From the NCBI RefSeq assembly GCF_000828055.2, contig NZ_CP010523.2:2790001-2854000 (forward strand): a stretch of 64,000 nucleotides of DNA. Reading direction: 5' to 3'. Positions 28,401 through 36,376 of this stretch are shown in pieces. Position 1 is the stretch's first letter. Every line of letters begins with the position of its first letter. The position numbers and the translations under genes were made by a program. This DNA is from Klebsiella variicola. Lineage in GTDB: Bacteria; Pseudomonadota; Gammaproteobacteria; Enterobacterales; Enterobacteriaceae. Under the pieces are notes generated by a model. It ran no database searches. It was not told where the DNA came from and saw only the letters and a program-made list of their open reading frames with translations.

Positions 28401-28517
28401 TCAGACCCCTCACAAAATATCAAAGGAATAACAGCAGCATCGCGCCAGTTAAAAGAATAGCATATCGATTTCTCTCGTCGGCAGTAGACCGATCGCGTCA
28501 GTTCGGGTGGAAAAATA

Positions 28518-28538
28518 AAGGCCCGCTGCGCGGGCCTT
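28518..28538 (-). terminator. Terminator of agsA
   Basis: On the minus strand: AAGGCCCGC, 3-base loop, GCGGGCCTT, then TATTTTT. A strong rho-independent terminator 30 bases after the small heat-shock gene. Confidence 0.88.
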
Positions 28539-28567
28539 AGCGAATACTCGTCTGAACTGTCGCCGAA

Positions 28568-29041
28568 TCAGACCTTGTGTTCAATCACCCGGCCGTGACT
28601 CTCAATGGCAATTTTGCGCGGTTTTTCGCTTTCCGGGATCTCCTGATGGATAGTCACCTTTAAGATCCCACTATCCAGCTGTGCCTGATTAATCTGGGCA
28701 TGTTCAGGAAGCGAGAAACTCAGCTGGAAATCAGCGCGGCGGATGCCTTTATATATCCAGCGCTGGCTACCGTCGGTCCCGGGATCAGTTTCTCCACGTT
28801 TGCCGGTAATATGCAGATTACCGCCGACGGTCTCTATTTCCAGTTCCTCATCTTTCCAGCCGGGCACGCTGACGCTGAGCAGGAAATTACTGTCATCTAT
28901 TTTCTGCAAATCATAGGCCGGCAAGGCGCCCACCGGCGTATCGCCAGTTAACTGGCTGAAAAGACGGTCAATGCGGTTGAAACGATCGGCAAAAAGCGAA
29001 TCAGCGAAAACAGGGAGTGCTGACAAGGTTTTGAGTGCCAT
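28568..29041 (-). CDS. agsA: Small heat-shock protein AgsA (Hsp20 family)
   Basis: An ATP-independent holdase that binds unfolding proteins, 157 residues. The alpha-crystallin domain spans about 45-140 (FLLSVSVPGWKDEELEIETV, GNLHITGKRGE, FQLSFSLPEHAQINQAQLDS then GILKVTIHQ, the conserved GxLxxxxP-like end), and the C-terminal tail holds IPESEKPRKIAIES. The N-terminus MALKTLSALPVFADSLFADR is like Salmonella AgsA. A FourU RNA thermometer covers the ribosome-binding site and a sigma-32-like -35 box lies further upstream, so heat control at two levels is likely. Confidence 0.9.
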   Translation of the reverse strand: MALKTLSALPVFADSLFADRFNRIDRLFSQLTGDTPVGALPAYDLQKIDDSNFLLSVSVPGWKDEELEIETVGGNLHITGKRGETDPGTDGSQRWIYKGIRRADFQLSFSLPEHAQINQAQLDSGILKVTIHQEIPESEKPRKIAIESHGRVIEHKV

Positions 29042-29047
29042 AATTAA

Positions 29048-29070
29048 CCTCCTGAATATCCATTCAAAAG
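29048..29070 (-). promoter_or_regulatory. FourU RNA thermometer in the agsA leader
   Basis: The leader RNA folds as CUUUUGAAU (29070-29062), loop GGAU, AUUCAGGAG (29057-29049): nine pairs, in which UUUU pairs with AGGA of the Shine-Dalgarno AGGAGG (29053-29048). Four U opposite the AGGA is the definition of the FourU thermometer first described in Salmonella agsA. The start codon lies six bases downstream of the Shine-Dalgarno sequence. Confidence 0.85.
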
Positions 29071-29111
29071 CTCAACATAAAGGCAAGCATTGCTTGTCCG
29101 CTATATAAAAT

Positions 29112-29137
29112 AATATCTGCAGTGCATTTTTCAAGAG
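29112..29137 (-). promoter_or_regulatory. Candidate heat-shock promoter of agsA
   Basis: On the minus strand CTCTTGAAA (ending at 29129) matches the sigma-32 -35 element CTTGAAA. The -10 region is TATTAT-like rather than CCCCAT, so sigma-70 or mixed use is possible. Confidence 0.45.
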
Positions 29138-29537
29138 CGAAAATAAAATTTTTTATCACTCGCCACAGGAAAAAATAACCAGGCCGGGTGGCAGAGTGAC
29201 CCCCGCCCGACGGCGGGGGCAGTGGCGCTTCTGAGTCCCATAACTGATGCTGTTTAACATTCAATAAACAGAAGCGACATGTATATATAACTTGTTCAAA
29301 AGGATGTCAACGCCCGGACCGCGCCACCATCCCCACCGTCCGTTTTGCCCTTTACGACTGCAGTGATAAGCGCGTTCCTCACCAGCGGCTCGCTCCGCCG
29401 CCCGAGGCGCGCTGACAAGCCATTACCTTGCTGGCATCAGCCGGCAAACCCTGACGGAAAAATAGTCAGCCCTGCAAGGAACCTTTCTGGCCGTCCCGTG
29501 CCTAATAACCTGCATACGCACTTTCTGAGGCACCACC
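29138..29537. other. Intergenic region with a GC-rich hairpin
   Basis: About 400 bases upstream of agsA and of a small membrane peptide. The one clear structure is an 8-bp hairpin at 29200-29219 (CCCCCGCC / GGCGGGGG, loop CGAC) in otherwise AT-rich DNA, with no gene ending beside it. No convincing reading frame was seen. Confidence 0.6.
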
Positions 29538-29642
29538 ATGACCGGTATTTTTATCTCCACCACCCTGTTCGCCCTCTTCGCGTCGATGTTGCTCGGCCTG
29601 GGGATGGTCTGGAAAGGCATTTCCAACAACCCCGATAACTGA
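29538..29642 (+). CDS. 34-residue single-span membrane peptide
   Basis: ATG preceded by GAGG at seven bases. The sequence has one hydrophobic span (ISTTLFALFASMLLGLGMVW) flanked by MTGIF and the polar end KGISNNPDN. No match to the two LuxR-linked peptides: the tail is neutral to acidic, not basic. It stands alone between agsA and the second LuxR gene. A real small membrane protein is likely from the ribosome-binding site and the hydrophobicity pattern; function unknown. Confidence 0.6.
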   Translation: MTGIFISTTLFALFASMLLGLGMVWKGISNNPDN

Positions 29643-29943
29643 TTCTTTTGTACGCCGTTGCTGTTCACCCTCCGCAGCGGCGGGACAATACCTCGCTTCC
29701 TTTTTGTCAAAGACAACTCCTGGCTTCGCTCAGGCGCGATCTCATCGAGGATCCGCGCCTGCACAACGTATTTTTGAAATAGCAATTCACACAGTGAATA
29801 AATTACTTTGATTAATATATTTGAGACCAGAATTAACGCATGCAATATAAGCAATTTAAGCAGTTTGTGCCAAATTGCCGACAACTTCTATGCGACCCAT
29901 ATACGTAACTCACTGATTTTAAAAATCTTATATCATCCGCACA
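29643..29943. other. AT-rich intergenic region, nothing recognised
   Basis: About 300 bases before the palindrome at 29944. An antisense frame crosses it and the 34-residue gene but is not protein-like. No promoter could be assigned with confidence. Confidence 0.5.
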
Positions 29944-29971
29944 GCAATAAGTCCAATTTTGGACTTATTGC
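29944..29971. promoter_or_regulatory. Perfect 28-base palindrome upstream of LuxR paralogue B
   Basis: GCAATAAGTCCAA, two T, TTGGACTTATTGC: 13-bp arms followed by TTTTGTTTG. It has the form of a rho-independent terminator for plus-strand transcription, 100 bases before the start codon of the LuxR gene. It may end leaky transcription from the left, act as an attenuator for the regulator, or be a protein-binding site. Confidence 0.7.
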
Positions 29972-30070
29972 TTTTGTTTGTTATTAGAAATATCCTAAGC
30001 CCATATTCGCAAAACAAATTTGCTTCAAAGAATTTTATCAACCTTAATCCATTTCGCGTTCATCATCACT

Positions 30071-30700
30071 ATGCCTGATTTTTTAATTAACACTGAAAAT
30101 ATTTATCTGAAACGGGGAATTTGCGAGCTACTGATCGAGATCGCAATCGAAGAAAATATCTGTACGCCCTTTTCCCTTCACGAATATTCATCTGACATCA
30201 TTAGCCAGACTGATGTGCTTTTTACGGAAATGGAAACCGGTGAACATTACCTGTGTCACCCGTACTTCAAGAAGATACCGCAACAGACGCCTGTCTTTGT
30301 TTTTGTCCCCAGCGACAGCTGTGCCCGGGTTGACCGTTTGCCGCTTTGTCTGCGTGATGCCTGTTTTATCAGTATCAACGCCGATCTCCGCAGCATTAAA
30401 AAGCAAATTGCAAACCGTCTGACGGCATTAAGTAAACCCGTCTCTGGGGTGGCGGAAAAAGACAGCAGACGCTGCCTTAAATGCCCGCGACTAACATTGA
30501 CCAAATCGCAGCTTTATATTATCGATGCGATAAAAACGGGAATGAACAATCAACAGATAGCGCAAGAGCTGGGCATCAGCCATAAGACGGTTTTTTCACA
30601 CAAAATAAACATCATGAAAAAATTCCAGATTGATACTAAGCAAGAGCTGGCGCGATTCTCGGCCATCGCTCTTGCGCTATCCTCAATAGCAACCCATTAA
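30071..30700 (+). CDS. LuxR-type regulator, paralogue B of a duplicated module
   Basis: A 209-residue paralogue of the protein at 25489. The start MPDFLINTENIYLKRGI aligns with MTNFLFNIKNHYLRVAI of paralogue A; the frame is open to a TTG 17 codons upstream, but no good ribosome-binding site is seen at either point. The C-terminal LuxR helix-turn-helix is LTKSQLYIIDAIKTGMNNQQ then LGISHKTVFSHKINIMKKF. The shared TDVLFTEMETGEHYLCHP and RRCLKCP motifs lie in the N-terminal part. Its stop overlaps the stop of the convergent small membrane peptide by four bases. Confidence 0.82.
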   Translation: MPDFLINTENIYLKRGICELLIEIAIEENICTPFSLHEYSSDIISQTDVLFTEMETGEHYLCHPYFKKIPQQTPVFVFVPSDSCARVDRLPLCLRDACFISINADLRSIKKQIANRLTALSKPVSGVAEKDSRRCLKCPRLTLTKSQLYIIDAIKTGMNNQQIAQELGISHKTVFSHKINIMKKFQIDTKQELARFSAIALALSSIATH

Positions 30701-30819
30701 CGCCGGGTTTTGTTAAAACGCATCTTAAGCTTCCTTCTGTCTTTAACATATGACAGACCACAAAATAATGATGTTAACAATAACACCACCGCCAGGGCTA
30801 ATAGCAGAAAATTACTCAT
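30697..30819 (-). CDS. 40-residue single-span membrane peptide, module B
   Basis: ATG with AAGG six bases upstream. A hydrophobic N-terminus (MSNFLLLALAVVLLLTSLFC) is followed by a basic tail (GLSYVKDRRKLKMRFNKTRR). The tail junction matches the peptide at 26129-26248 at seven of ten positions, with conservative changes at the other three. The stop codon shares TTAA with the stop of the convergent LuxR gene. The recurrence beside both LuxR paralogues is the main evidence that this short frame is a gene. Function unknown. Confidence 0.75.
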   Translation of the reverse strand: MSNFLLLALAVVLLLTSLFCGLSYVKDRRKLKMRFNKTRR

Positions 30820-31168
30820 ACACGACCTTTTCAGAGATAAAGATGATTATCAAATAATACGGGGTATAAGTTTTCAAAAACAACTATCCCTCAGCCATTT
30901 CAGATTAAGGTAAGACCTTGTGCGATAATTCTGAAAATGAATAAAGCTGAAGAAATTATTTTTATTATTACGCGCGCATTTAGCTAATAAAAAGCACATC
31001 GCTGCACGGGGTAAACCGGGCGTGACGCGCAGCGGTTACTCCCATAATACCAGCATAAAATTGGGGGCGGATGTCTAAGAGTATCTTCGTGGGCATGCCA
31101 GCAGGTTTTGCCGGAAAGATCGCCCAAGGCGACCGCGTCATTACCCGTCGCCAGGGTTAACCTAAACG
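30820..31168. other. Intergenic region, no supported gene
   Basis: About 350 bases. A 29-codon frame starts at 31071 (MSKSIFVGMPAGFAGKIAQG) and could be a gene remnant, but nothing supports it further. The rest is AT-rich without clear signals. Confidence 0.5.
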
Positions 31169-31714
31169 TTATGTACAGCCACTGATCTGGCTTAACCACT
31201 CGTTTAACGTCAATGAATAAAGCAGGCTTGGCGGCGCATCTTTTATATCAGCAATATCGTTAATGTACCTCATCCCGGCTTTCTCGAGAACTTTCTGCGA
31301 AGCCAGATGGTTAGCCCGGACAACCGCTGACATCTCCGCAAGTTTAAGCACCTCGAAGCCATATCTCATCGCGCCAATCGCAAACTCGGTGGCCAGGCCT
31401 TTTCCCCATGCCTCAGTAGAAAACCGATATCCAAGATTGTTAATGGTGACATCGTTATAACTGCGTAGACTGACGCCACCAAAGCCAATGATGTGTTCAG
31501 GGGTATTGCGCATTGATATTGCCCAGTTTCCGAATCCGTGCGTTTGCCAGTGCGCGAGCCAGCGCCGCAGGACAACTTCCGCATAGTCTATATTCGGGTA
31601 CGGTCCTGCGGGGTTGAAGGTATTGGTCGCGGGATCGCCATAAATTCGGTACAGATCGTCGACATCGGAAGCCATGACCGGGCGAAGATGCAAACGATGG
31701 GTATCAATGTGCAA
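31169..31714 (-). CDS. GNAT-family acetyltransferase, RimJ/RimL-like
   Basis: A 181-residue acetyltransferase. The best start is a TTG at 31714 with AGGAGG five bases upstream, giving a protein that opens at the domain edge HIDTHRLHLRPVMASDVDDL; the frame is open 65 codons further up but without domain content. Motif A appears as YRFSTEAWGKGLATEFAIGA and the C-terminal half as VVRANHLASQKVLEKAGMRY, both typical of ribosomal-protein-type (RimJ/L) GNAT enzymes. The substrate is unknown. It is divergent from a LysR gene. Confidence 0.82.
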   Translation of the reverse strand: MHIDTHRLHLRPVMASDVDDLYRIYGDPATNTFNPAGPYPNIDYAEVVLRRWLAHWQTHGFGNWAISMRNTPEHIIGFGGVSLRSYNDVTINNLGYRFSTEAWGKGLATEFAIGAMRYGFEVLKLAEMSAVVRANHLASQKVLEKAGMRYINDIADIKDAPPSLLYSLTLNEWLSQISGCT

Positions 31715-31933
31715 ACTTACCTCCTGACGGGGAATATTACCGATGATGCTTCGAGGATTTCTGCCTGCCCATTGAAGCACAAATCTCCATACCGGGGAAC
31801 CGGTTAGCCAGCGTTGAGAAGCATTTGAAAAATTATGCTGCCGATGATGAAAATAGGATATGTTAATTCTATGATGGATTAACGCTTTTGCTGGCTCCAC
31901 GCCCAGCATTACTGAGTGAACACAGGACTGTAA

Positions 31934-32827
31934 ATGATCGATGACATCCGCTACCTGATAGTATTTGCCAAAATTGTAGAACGAGGTTCTATCTCAGGTG
32001 GCGCCGCAGCGTTAGGCCTGACGACCGCAACAGCAAGCACACATTTATCCAGACTCGAGAAAAACCTCAATAGTGCCTTGCTGTACAGAAATACGCGAAA
32101 AATTTCTCTAACCCAGGATGGCATCAGTTTGCTGGAGACCGCCAGATCGATGCTGGAGCTGTATGAAAAGGGCGTCATTGAATTTAAACAACGCTCTATC
32201 TCTACCGTCGGCAAGCTGCGCATTTCCCTCCCTGCTGTTTTTTTAAACGGTCCATTCACCCGCCATCTGGCGAATTTTATTAAAGAAAATCCGGATATTT
32301 CCCTGAGTATTTCTTATAGTGATCTGCGCGAGGACATCATCGCCGATAGCATTGATGTCGCCTTCCGTATTGGCGAACTCCCGGACAGTTCACTCAAAGC
32401 AAGACACCTATTTGTTCTACCACGACAACTGGTGGCGTCTAAGGACTTGCTCATGCAGCACCACCCCATTAAGCATCCCGTTGAGCTGGGATCCCTGCCG
32501 TGGATTGGGTTAACAATGAGAGAGAACATTCGAGAGTTCAGGCATAAAAATGGCGAACTGGCGGTCATTAAATATGCTCCTATGGTATGCGTTGATAACA
32601 TTGAAGCTGCCTATGTCCTTGCCAAACAGAACATAGGGCTTGCCGTACCTCCCCGTTTCCTCTGCGAAAATGATGTTAAACTCGGGGAGATGCATGAAGT
32701 ACTTCCTGACTGGTCATTAGAGCCGCTAAAAGTTTATGCCATTTGGCCCGCCAATATATCAACCAGCAGCGCCGCCTATAAACTAATTAATTACATTTAT
32801 AACGCTATGGAACAACATAAGCTTTGA
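31934..32827 (+). CDS. LysR-family transcriptional regulator
   Basis: 297 residues. The N-terminal winged helix-turn-helix is FAKIVERGSISGGAAALGLT then ASTHLSRLEKNLNSALLYRN; the substrate-binding domain spans about 92-290 (LRISLPAVFLNGPFTRHLAN, IDVAFRIGELPDSSLKARHL). It belongs to the group close to DsdC/CrgA-like regulators. It converges on a LysE-type exporter gene with 10 bases between stops; a LysR-LysE pairing usually means the regulator controls the exporter, though that is normally divergent. Confidence 0.88.
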   Translation: MIDDIRYLIVFAKIVERGSISGGAAALGLTTATASTHLSRLEKNLNSALLYRNTRKISLTQDGISLLETARSMLELYEKGVIEFKQRSISTVGKLRISLPAVFLNGPFTRHLANFIKENPDISLSISYSDLREDIIADSIDVAFRIGELPDSSLKARHLFVLPRQLVASKDLLMQHHPIKHPVELGSLPWIGLTMRENIREFRHKNGELAVIKYAPMVCVDNIEAAYVLAKQNIGLAVPPRFLCENDVKLGEMHEVLPDWSLEPLKVYAIWPANISTSSAAYKLINYIYNAMEQHKL

Positions 32828-32837
32828 ACAGCTAAAA

Positions 32838-33437
32838 TCATTGTGGGTAAAGCATATAACATGCGATAACGCATAAAAACCCGCCCATCAATAAATTAAA
32901 GATACGCATTTGTGCCCTTCCCTGAAGAAATGTTGACATTTTATCACCGAATATTGCCCAAATTGATAATGATATATAACAGATAAAAAAGTAAATAATA
33001 ATGAATAGTATTAGGGGCAGACTGGTTGATGGCTCAGAAAACAAGGTAGTTCCAGAGGTACAGGCAGCCCAGGCTTTTGGGTTGAACCATTGCATTAACA
33101 CTCCCTGAACAAATCCGGGTGCATTTCCCTTTTTTAATGACCAATCAGGTTGCGATGTGGCAATTTTATAGCCCTGATACAGTATAAAAATAGAGCCGAG
33201 AACATTCAGGTATTTAAAAAATGATGGGTGCGAGGCAATGACTGTGTATAACCCAAAACTAACAAAGATAAGCAACAGGGTGAAACCCAGAGTCGCACCG
33301 GATACGAAGGCGAATGTTTTTCTAAAGCCATGCATAACACCTGAAGAGATAATGACCATATTGACTGGCCCGGGCGAAAACGACAGAGCCAGAGAATACA
33401 GAAACATAGTAGCCATCAAAACCATTTTTTCGTCCAC
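32838..33437 (-). CDS. LysE/RhtB-family amino-acid exporter
   Basis: A 199-residue inner-membrane protein with six hydrophobic segments. The family motif SFSPGPVNMVIISSGVMHGF lies near the N-terminus and the second signature VLMQWFNPKAWAACTSG at about residue 115. Members export amino acids such as homoserine, threonine or leucine; the substrate cannot be told here. The listed start is a GTG; an ATG four codons later at 33425 is an alternative. Confidence 0.85.
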   Translation of the reverse strand: MDEKMVLMATMFLYSLALSFSPGPVNMVIISSGVMHGFRKTFAFVSGATLGFTLLLIFVSFGLYTVIASHPSFFKYLNVLGSIFILYQGYKIATSQPDWSLKKGNAPGFVQGVLMQWFNPKAWAACTSGTTLFSEPSTSLPLILFIIIYFFICYISLSIWAIFGDKMSTFLQGRAQMRIFNLLMGGFLCVIACYMLYPQ

Positions 33438-33569
33438 GTTGCCAATGAAAGATATCGTTGTAGCGAGATCTATATAACAAGTTATTTCGCTATATTTAAA
33501 GACTACCCCGATATGGACGTTAGATTAAATAGCTCATTCTCTAAAGGTGTGTTTGATAATTTAGCAATT

Positions 33570-34259
33570 TTACAGCAGTACCTGCCCGGCTATGCGCCCA
33601 ATCCCCATCGAAAAAAGCATGGCCAGCGTGCTCCAGAACGTAATTCTGCTGATAGCTCTGACAGGCGGTGCGTTACTCACCACGGAAGAGAAATAGCCAA
33701 GAGCAGCCAGTGAACAGAGAGTGGATAGGAAAATCGCGATAACAGTCAGTTTTGCTGGCGATAGCACTGCAACGATCAAGGGTAACCCCGCCCCGGCTGA
33801 AAAACTCACGGCCGAAAAAATGGCCGCCTGCAAAGGTCGCGCAGAATGAGTATCCGTTAATCCCAACTCTTCGCGGGCATGGGCCTCGAGGGCATCTTTA
33901 GCCATCAGTTGCTCTGCAACCTGGCGGGCAAGCGCAGGCTCCACTCCGCGTTGGATATAAAGAGACGTCAGCTCCCGTACCTCTCCCTGATAATCTGCGT
34001 CCAGCTCACTTTTTTCCTCGGCAAGCGCGGCGGTTTCCGTATCCGCCTGGGATGATACCGAAACATATTCCCCTGTTGCCATCGACATGGCTCCCGCAAC
34101 CAGCCCGGCGACACCGGCCAGCAACACGCCCGAAGGGCTGGTATTTGCAGACGCCACGCCGAGCACCAGGCTGGCGGTTGAGACAATCCCGTCATTCGCT
34201 CCCAGGACCGCCGCCCTTAACCAACCGACGCTTTCAATGCTGTGTCGTTCAAGATGCAT
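33570..34259 (-). CDS. VIT1/CCC1-family iron/manganese transporter
   Basis: A 229-residue membrane protein with five predicted spans. It opens ERHSIESVGWLRAAVLGAND followed by GIVSTASLVLGVA, the signature of the vacuolar-iron-transporter family; the metal-binding cytosolic helix region contains ATGEYVSVSSQADTETAALA and a Glu-rich stretch (AEEKSELDADYQGEVRELTS). Members move Fe2+ or Mn2+ out of the cytoplasm in exchange for protons, which in a bacterium would mean efflux. It is 53 bases downstream of a cytochrome b-like gene on the same strand. Confidence 0.88.
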   Translation of the reverse strand: MHLERHSIESVGWLRAAVLGANDGIVSTASLVLGVASANTSPSGVLLAGVAGLVAGAMSMATGEYVSVSSQADTETAALAEEKSELDADYQGEVRELTSLYIQRGVEPALARQVAEQLMAKDALEAHAREELGLTDTHSARPLQAAIFSAVSFSAGAGLPLIVAVLSPAKLTVIAIFLSTLCSLAALGYFSSVVSNAPPVRAISRITFWSTLAMLFSMGIGRIAGQVLL

Positions 34260-34312
34260 GCCTTTTTCCTTTTAATACGCACTCTCATCGGGATTAGCGA
34301 GAGACCAGAACC

Positions 34313-34897
34313 TTATCCAACAACGGGATGTTTCTTTTGACTGCGAAAGGTGAGGAAGATATGCAGCAACCCCATCGCACCATGCGCCCAGAAATAGGTT
34401 TCAATGAACACCGTCAGAAATTTATGCAAATGCAGGCCCGCTTCTGCCAGCGCCGTTGACGTCCCTGGCGCGGTGTCCAGTACAAACCAGAGCCCTCCAC
34501 AGAGTGCGACCGCCAACAAAGCAAGTACGCCAAGCCCCTGGATCATCGCCGCTATGCCACCGGCATGTGCTTCAGGAAGACGAAATGTCATTAGCATTTT
34601 AATGTCTTCAACTACACCGCGAAAATCAAGGGACGACCAGGCAAAATAGTAACGAAACCCACGTTGTTTAAGCATCCATACCAGCATCACTACACCAAGA
34701 ACCATCAGCGCGAATCCAGAGATAACATGGAACCATGTCACGACTCCGGTCAGAGTTACGTCGCGAAGCGCCTCACTTTCGGTGAGATTAGAGCTAATGA
34801 TCTGCAGCAGAATCAGGGTGGCGACAATAATATGCAGCATGCGGAAAAAAGGGGTGTCTTTGTGCGGAAGCGCATTGCGAAGTTGTTCGTTCATCAT
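34313..34897 (-). CDS. Cytochrome b561-like membrane protein
   Basis: A 194-residue protein with four main hydrophobic helices and paired histidines: FFRMLHIIVA, TWFHVISGFA, LHLHKFLTV and FWAHGAMGLLHIF, which suit bis-His ligation of two b hemes. This is the layout of b561-type di-heme electron carriers (cytochrome b/b6 domain). The partner oxidase or reductase is not encoded nearby. Start ATGATG; 53 bases before the metal transporter, perhaps one transcript. Confidence 0.8.
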   Translation of the reverse strand: MMNEQLRNALPHKDTPFFRMLHIIVATLILLQIISSNLTESEALRDVTLTGVVTWFHVISGFALMVLGVVMLVWMLKQRGFRYYFAWSSLDFRGVVEDIKMLMTFRLPEAHAGGIAAMIQGLGVLALLAVALCGGLWFVLDTAPGTSTALAEAGLHLHKFLTVFIETYFWAHGAMGLLHIFLTFRSQKKHPVVG

Positions 34898-35273
34898 TTG
34901 GCCATTTTATAAGGGGATCGGCCACATCAGTATTGCGTCTGTTTGTTAACGCAACCTTAACGCCTTGATGTTGAAGTGCACTGAATGATGTATGAATAAA
35001 AGGCAAACCATACCGGCTATCTCAGCAGCTAATAGCATCCATGGACTTACTCGTGAAACTGATGCGCCTGTCTCCTCCGCCTTATTTCCTCGTGGAGCGA
35101 CAGAAGAAGACGCTGCCTCAATGGGTAAACATTATCGTGGTTCGTTTGGCACTGGCTCATGTTGATCCTGGTGCTTCAGGCAAAGCTACCCAGACTCATC
35201 TGGGTTGGTTACCAGAAGGACCTGGTTTGCCAGAAGACTTACGTAATATGAATAAAGGCTAAACAGACCATTT

Positions 35274-35669
35274 TCAACCAAAAGACTTAACCTTCAACAC
35301 ACGAATTAATAATCGTCCTGTTGAAGGGTCCCTCCTGTGAACGCACACAGCGTGTGCTTTAAAAACAGGCATATAGCTTTTCCTGAATAAAGGGAGAAAC
35401 ACAAGCAACAGAATTCCTGCGCCAAATGCAGCCAAGCCATGTAACCAGTCAATCATAGTCAGCGGAATGATGAACAGGCAGTAGTGCAAAACACAGAATA
35501 CCGTCGTGCATGTCTTCGCCCATCCAGGGACTAAAACATTTGGATCCACTTCGTAAAATTTACTCTTTCTGAGAATGTCCTCAGAGGCTATCCGCATGCC
35601 TACGAACCAGAACAAAGGCAGGTACGTCGCTGAAAATAGAGACAGCACAATAATATTCCAATCAGACAC
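35274..35669 (-). CDS. Hypothetical integral membrane protein
   Basis: 131 residues with three hydrophobic spans: IIVLSLFSATYLPLFWFVG, TVFCVLHYCLFIIPLTMI and GLAAFGAGILLLVFLPLF. The C-terminal part is basic (HRRDPSTGRLLIRVLKVKSF). No family was recognised. It lies in AT-rich accessory DNA and has no obvious operon partner. Confidence 0.6.
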   Translation of the reverse strand: MSDWNIIVLSLFSATYLPLFWFVGMRIASEDILRKSKFYEVDPNVLVPGWAKTCTTVFCVLHYCLFIIPLTMIDWLHGLAAFGAGILLLVFLPLFRKSYMPVFKAHAVCVHRRDPSTGRLLIRVLKVKSFG

Positions 35670-35759
35670 TCGCGCACTTCCTTATTCATTGCTTCCCTGG
35701 ATAAAAATCATTAGCGCGAATATATCATTTTAACGATATAACCCACGCTATAGACGGCT

Positions 35760-36332
35760 TTATTTCATCTGGCATAATACACTACGATGAGAAACATACC
35801 GAGCAATCTTATGCAAAGTCAAGATTAAAAAGGGACGCACGTTCTTAATCATGACATCTAAACCTTCATCTGCCATATCCATCGATTTATCGCTCAGCAC
35901 CAGGTCTACTGCCATATCAGTCCATTCAATAAGAAACTGAGCAGTAACAGGCGAAAGCGCATGGACCCCAAAGGAGACTGGGCAACCTACTCTCAGTTTT
36001 CCACGTGGCTTCTGGTGAAGAGCAAATGCCTGTGACTCGCTATCTTCAATATCAGCTAATATCCGGCGGCAACTCTGATAATAAACCTGACCAAAATCGG
36101 TCAGACTTTGCCGACGCGTTGTGCGATTAAGTAAGCGAACGCCGAGATGTTCCTCTAACGCTTTGATATGCAGCCCAACCATGGTTCCGCTGATTCGCAT
36201 CTCTTCAGCAACAGCGCTAAAGCTGCCCCTGTCCACGACGCGGACAAACACCGCCATACTTTCCAGTTTATTCACTATTATCAAGCCTGGCTTGTTAAAG
36301 ATAAAAACATAACGCTGTTTATCAAATTTCAC
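35760..36332 (-). pseudogene. LysR-family regulator truncated at the 3' end
   Basis: The N-terminal helix-turn-helix is complete (MAVFVRVVDRGSFSAVAEEM, GLHIKALEEHLGVRLLNRTT), and the first part of the ligand domain is normal (LRVGCPVSFGVHALSPVTAQ, DEGLDVMIK). The frame then still reads LHKIARYVSHRSVLC, which fits the family, but stops at QMK. Full-length LysR proteins have some 110 more residues, so the second half of the effector domain is missing. The DNA-binding part could still be made. A GTG at 36272 is the likely start. It is divergent from the carboxymuconolactone-decarboxylase-like gene. Confidence 0.75.
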
Positions 36333-36376
36333 CAGCGGGTTTTAATCTGTTTTCACTTAGTGCAGGAGGGTTAAAA

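Noticed and set aside
29423..29884. 153-codon minus-strand open frame
   Set aside because: Antisense to the 34-residue peptide; the start region is hydrophobic but the rest is irregular, and no ribosome-binding site is seen.
30710..30913. 67-codon plus-strand frame with a non-ATG start
   Set aside because: Overlaps the small membrane peptide on the other strand, which has better signals and a paralogue.
31071..31160. 29-codon plus-strand frame MSKSIFVGMPAGFAGKIAQG...
   Set aside because: The start looks phage-structural-protein-like, but it is too short and isolated to call a prophage remnant.
30984..31199. 71-codon minus-strand frame
   Set aside because: No ribosome-binding site, odd composition, overlaps the end of the GNAT gene.
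35041..35262. 73-codon plus-strand frame
   Set aside because: No Shine-Dalgarno sequence and no recognisable domain; could be a decayed gene but cannot be supported.
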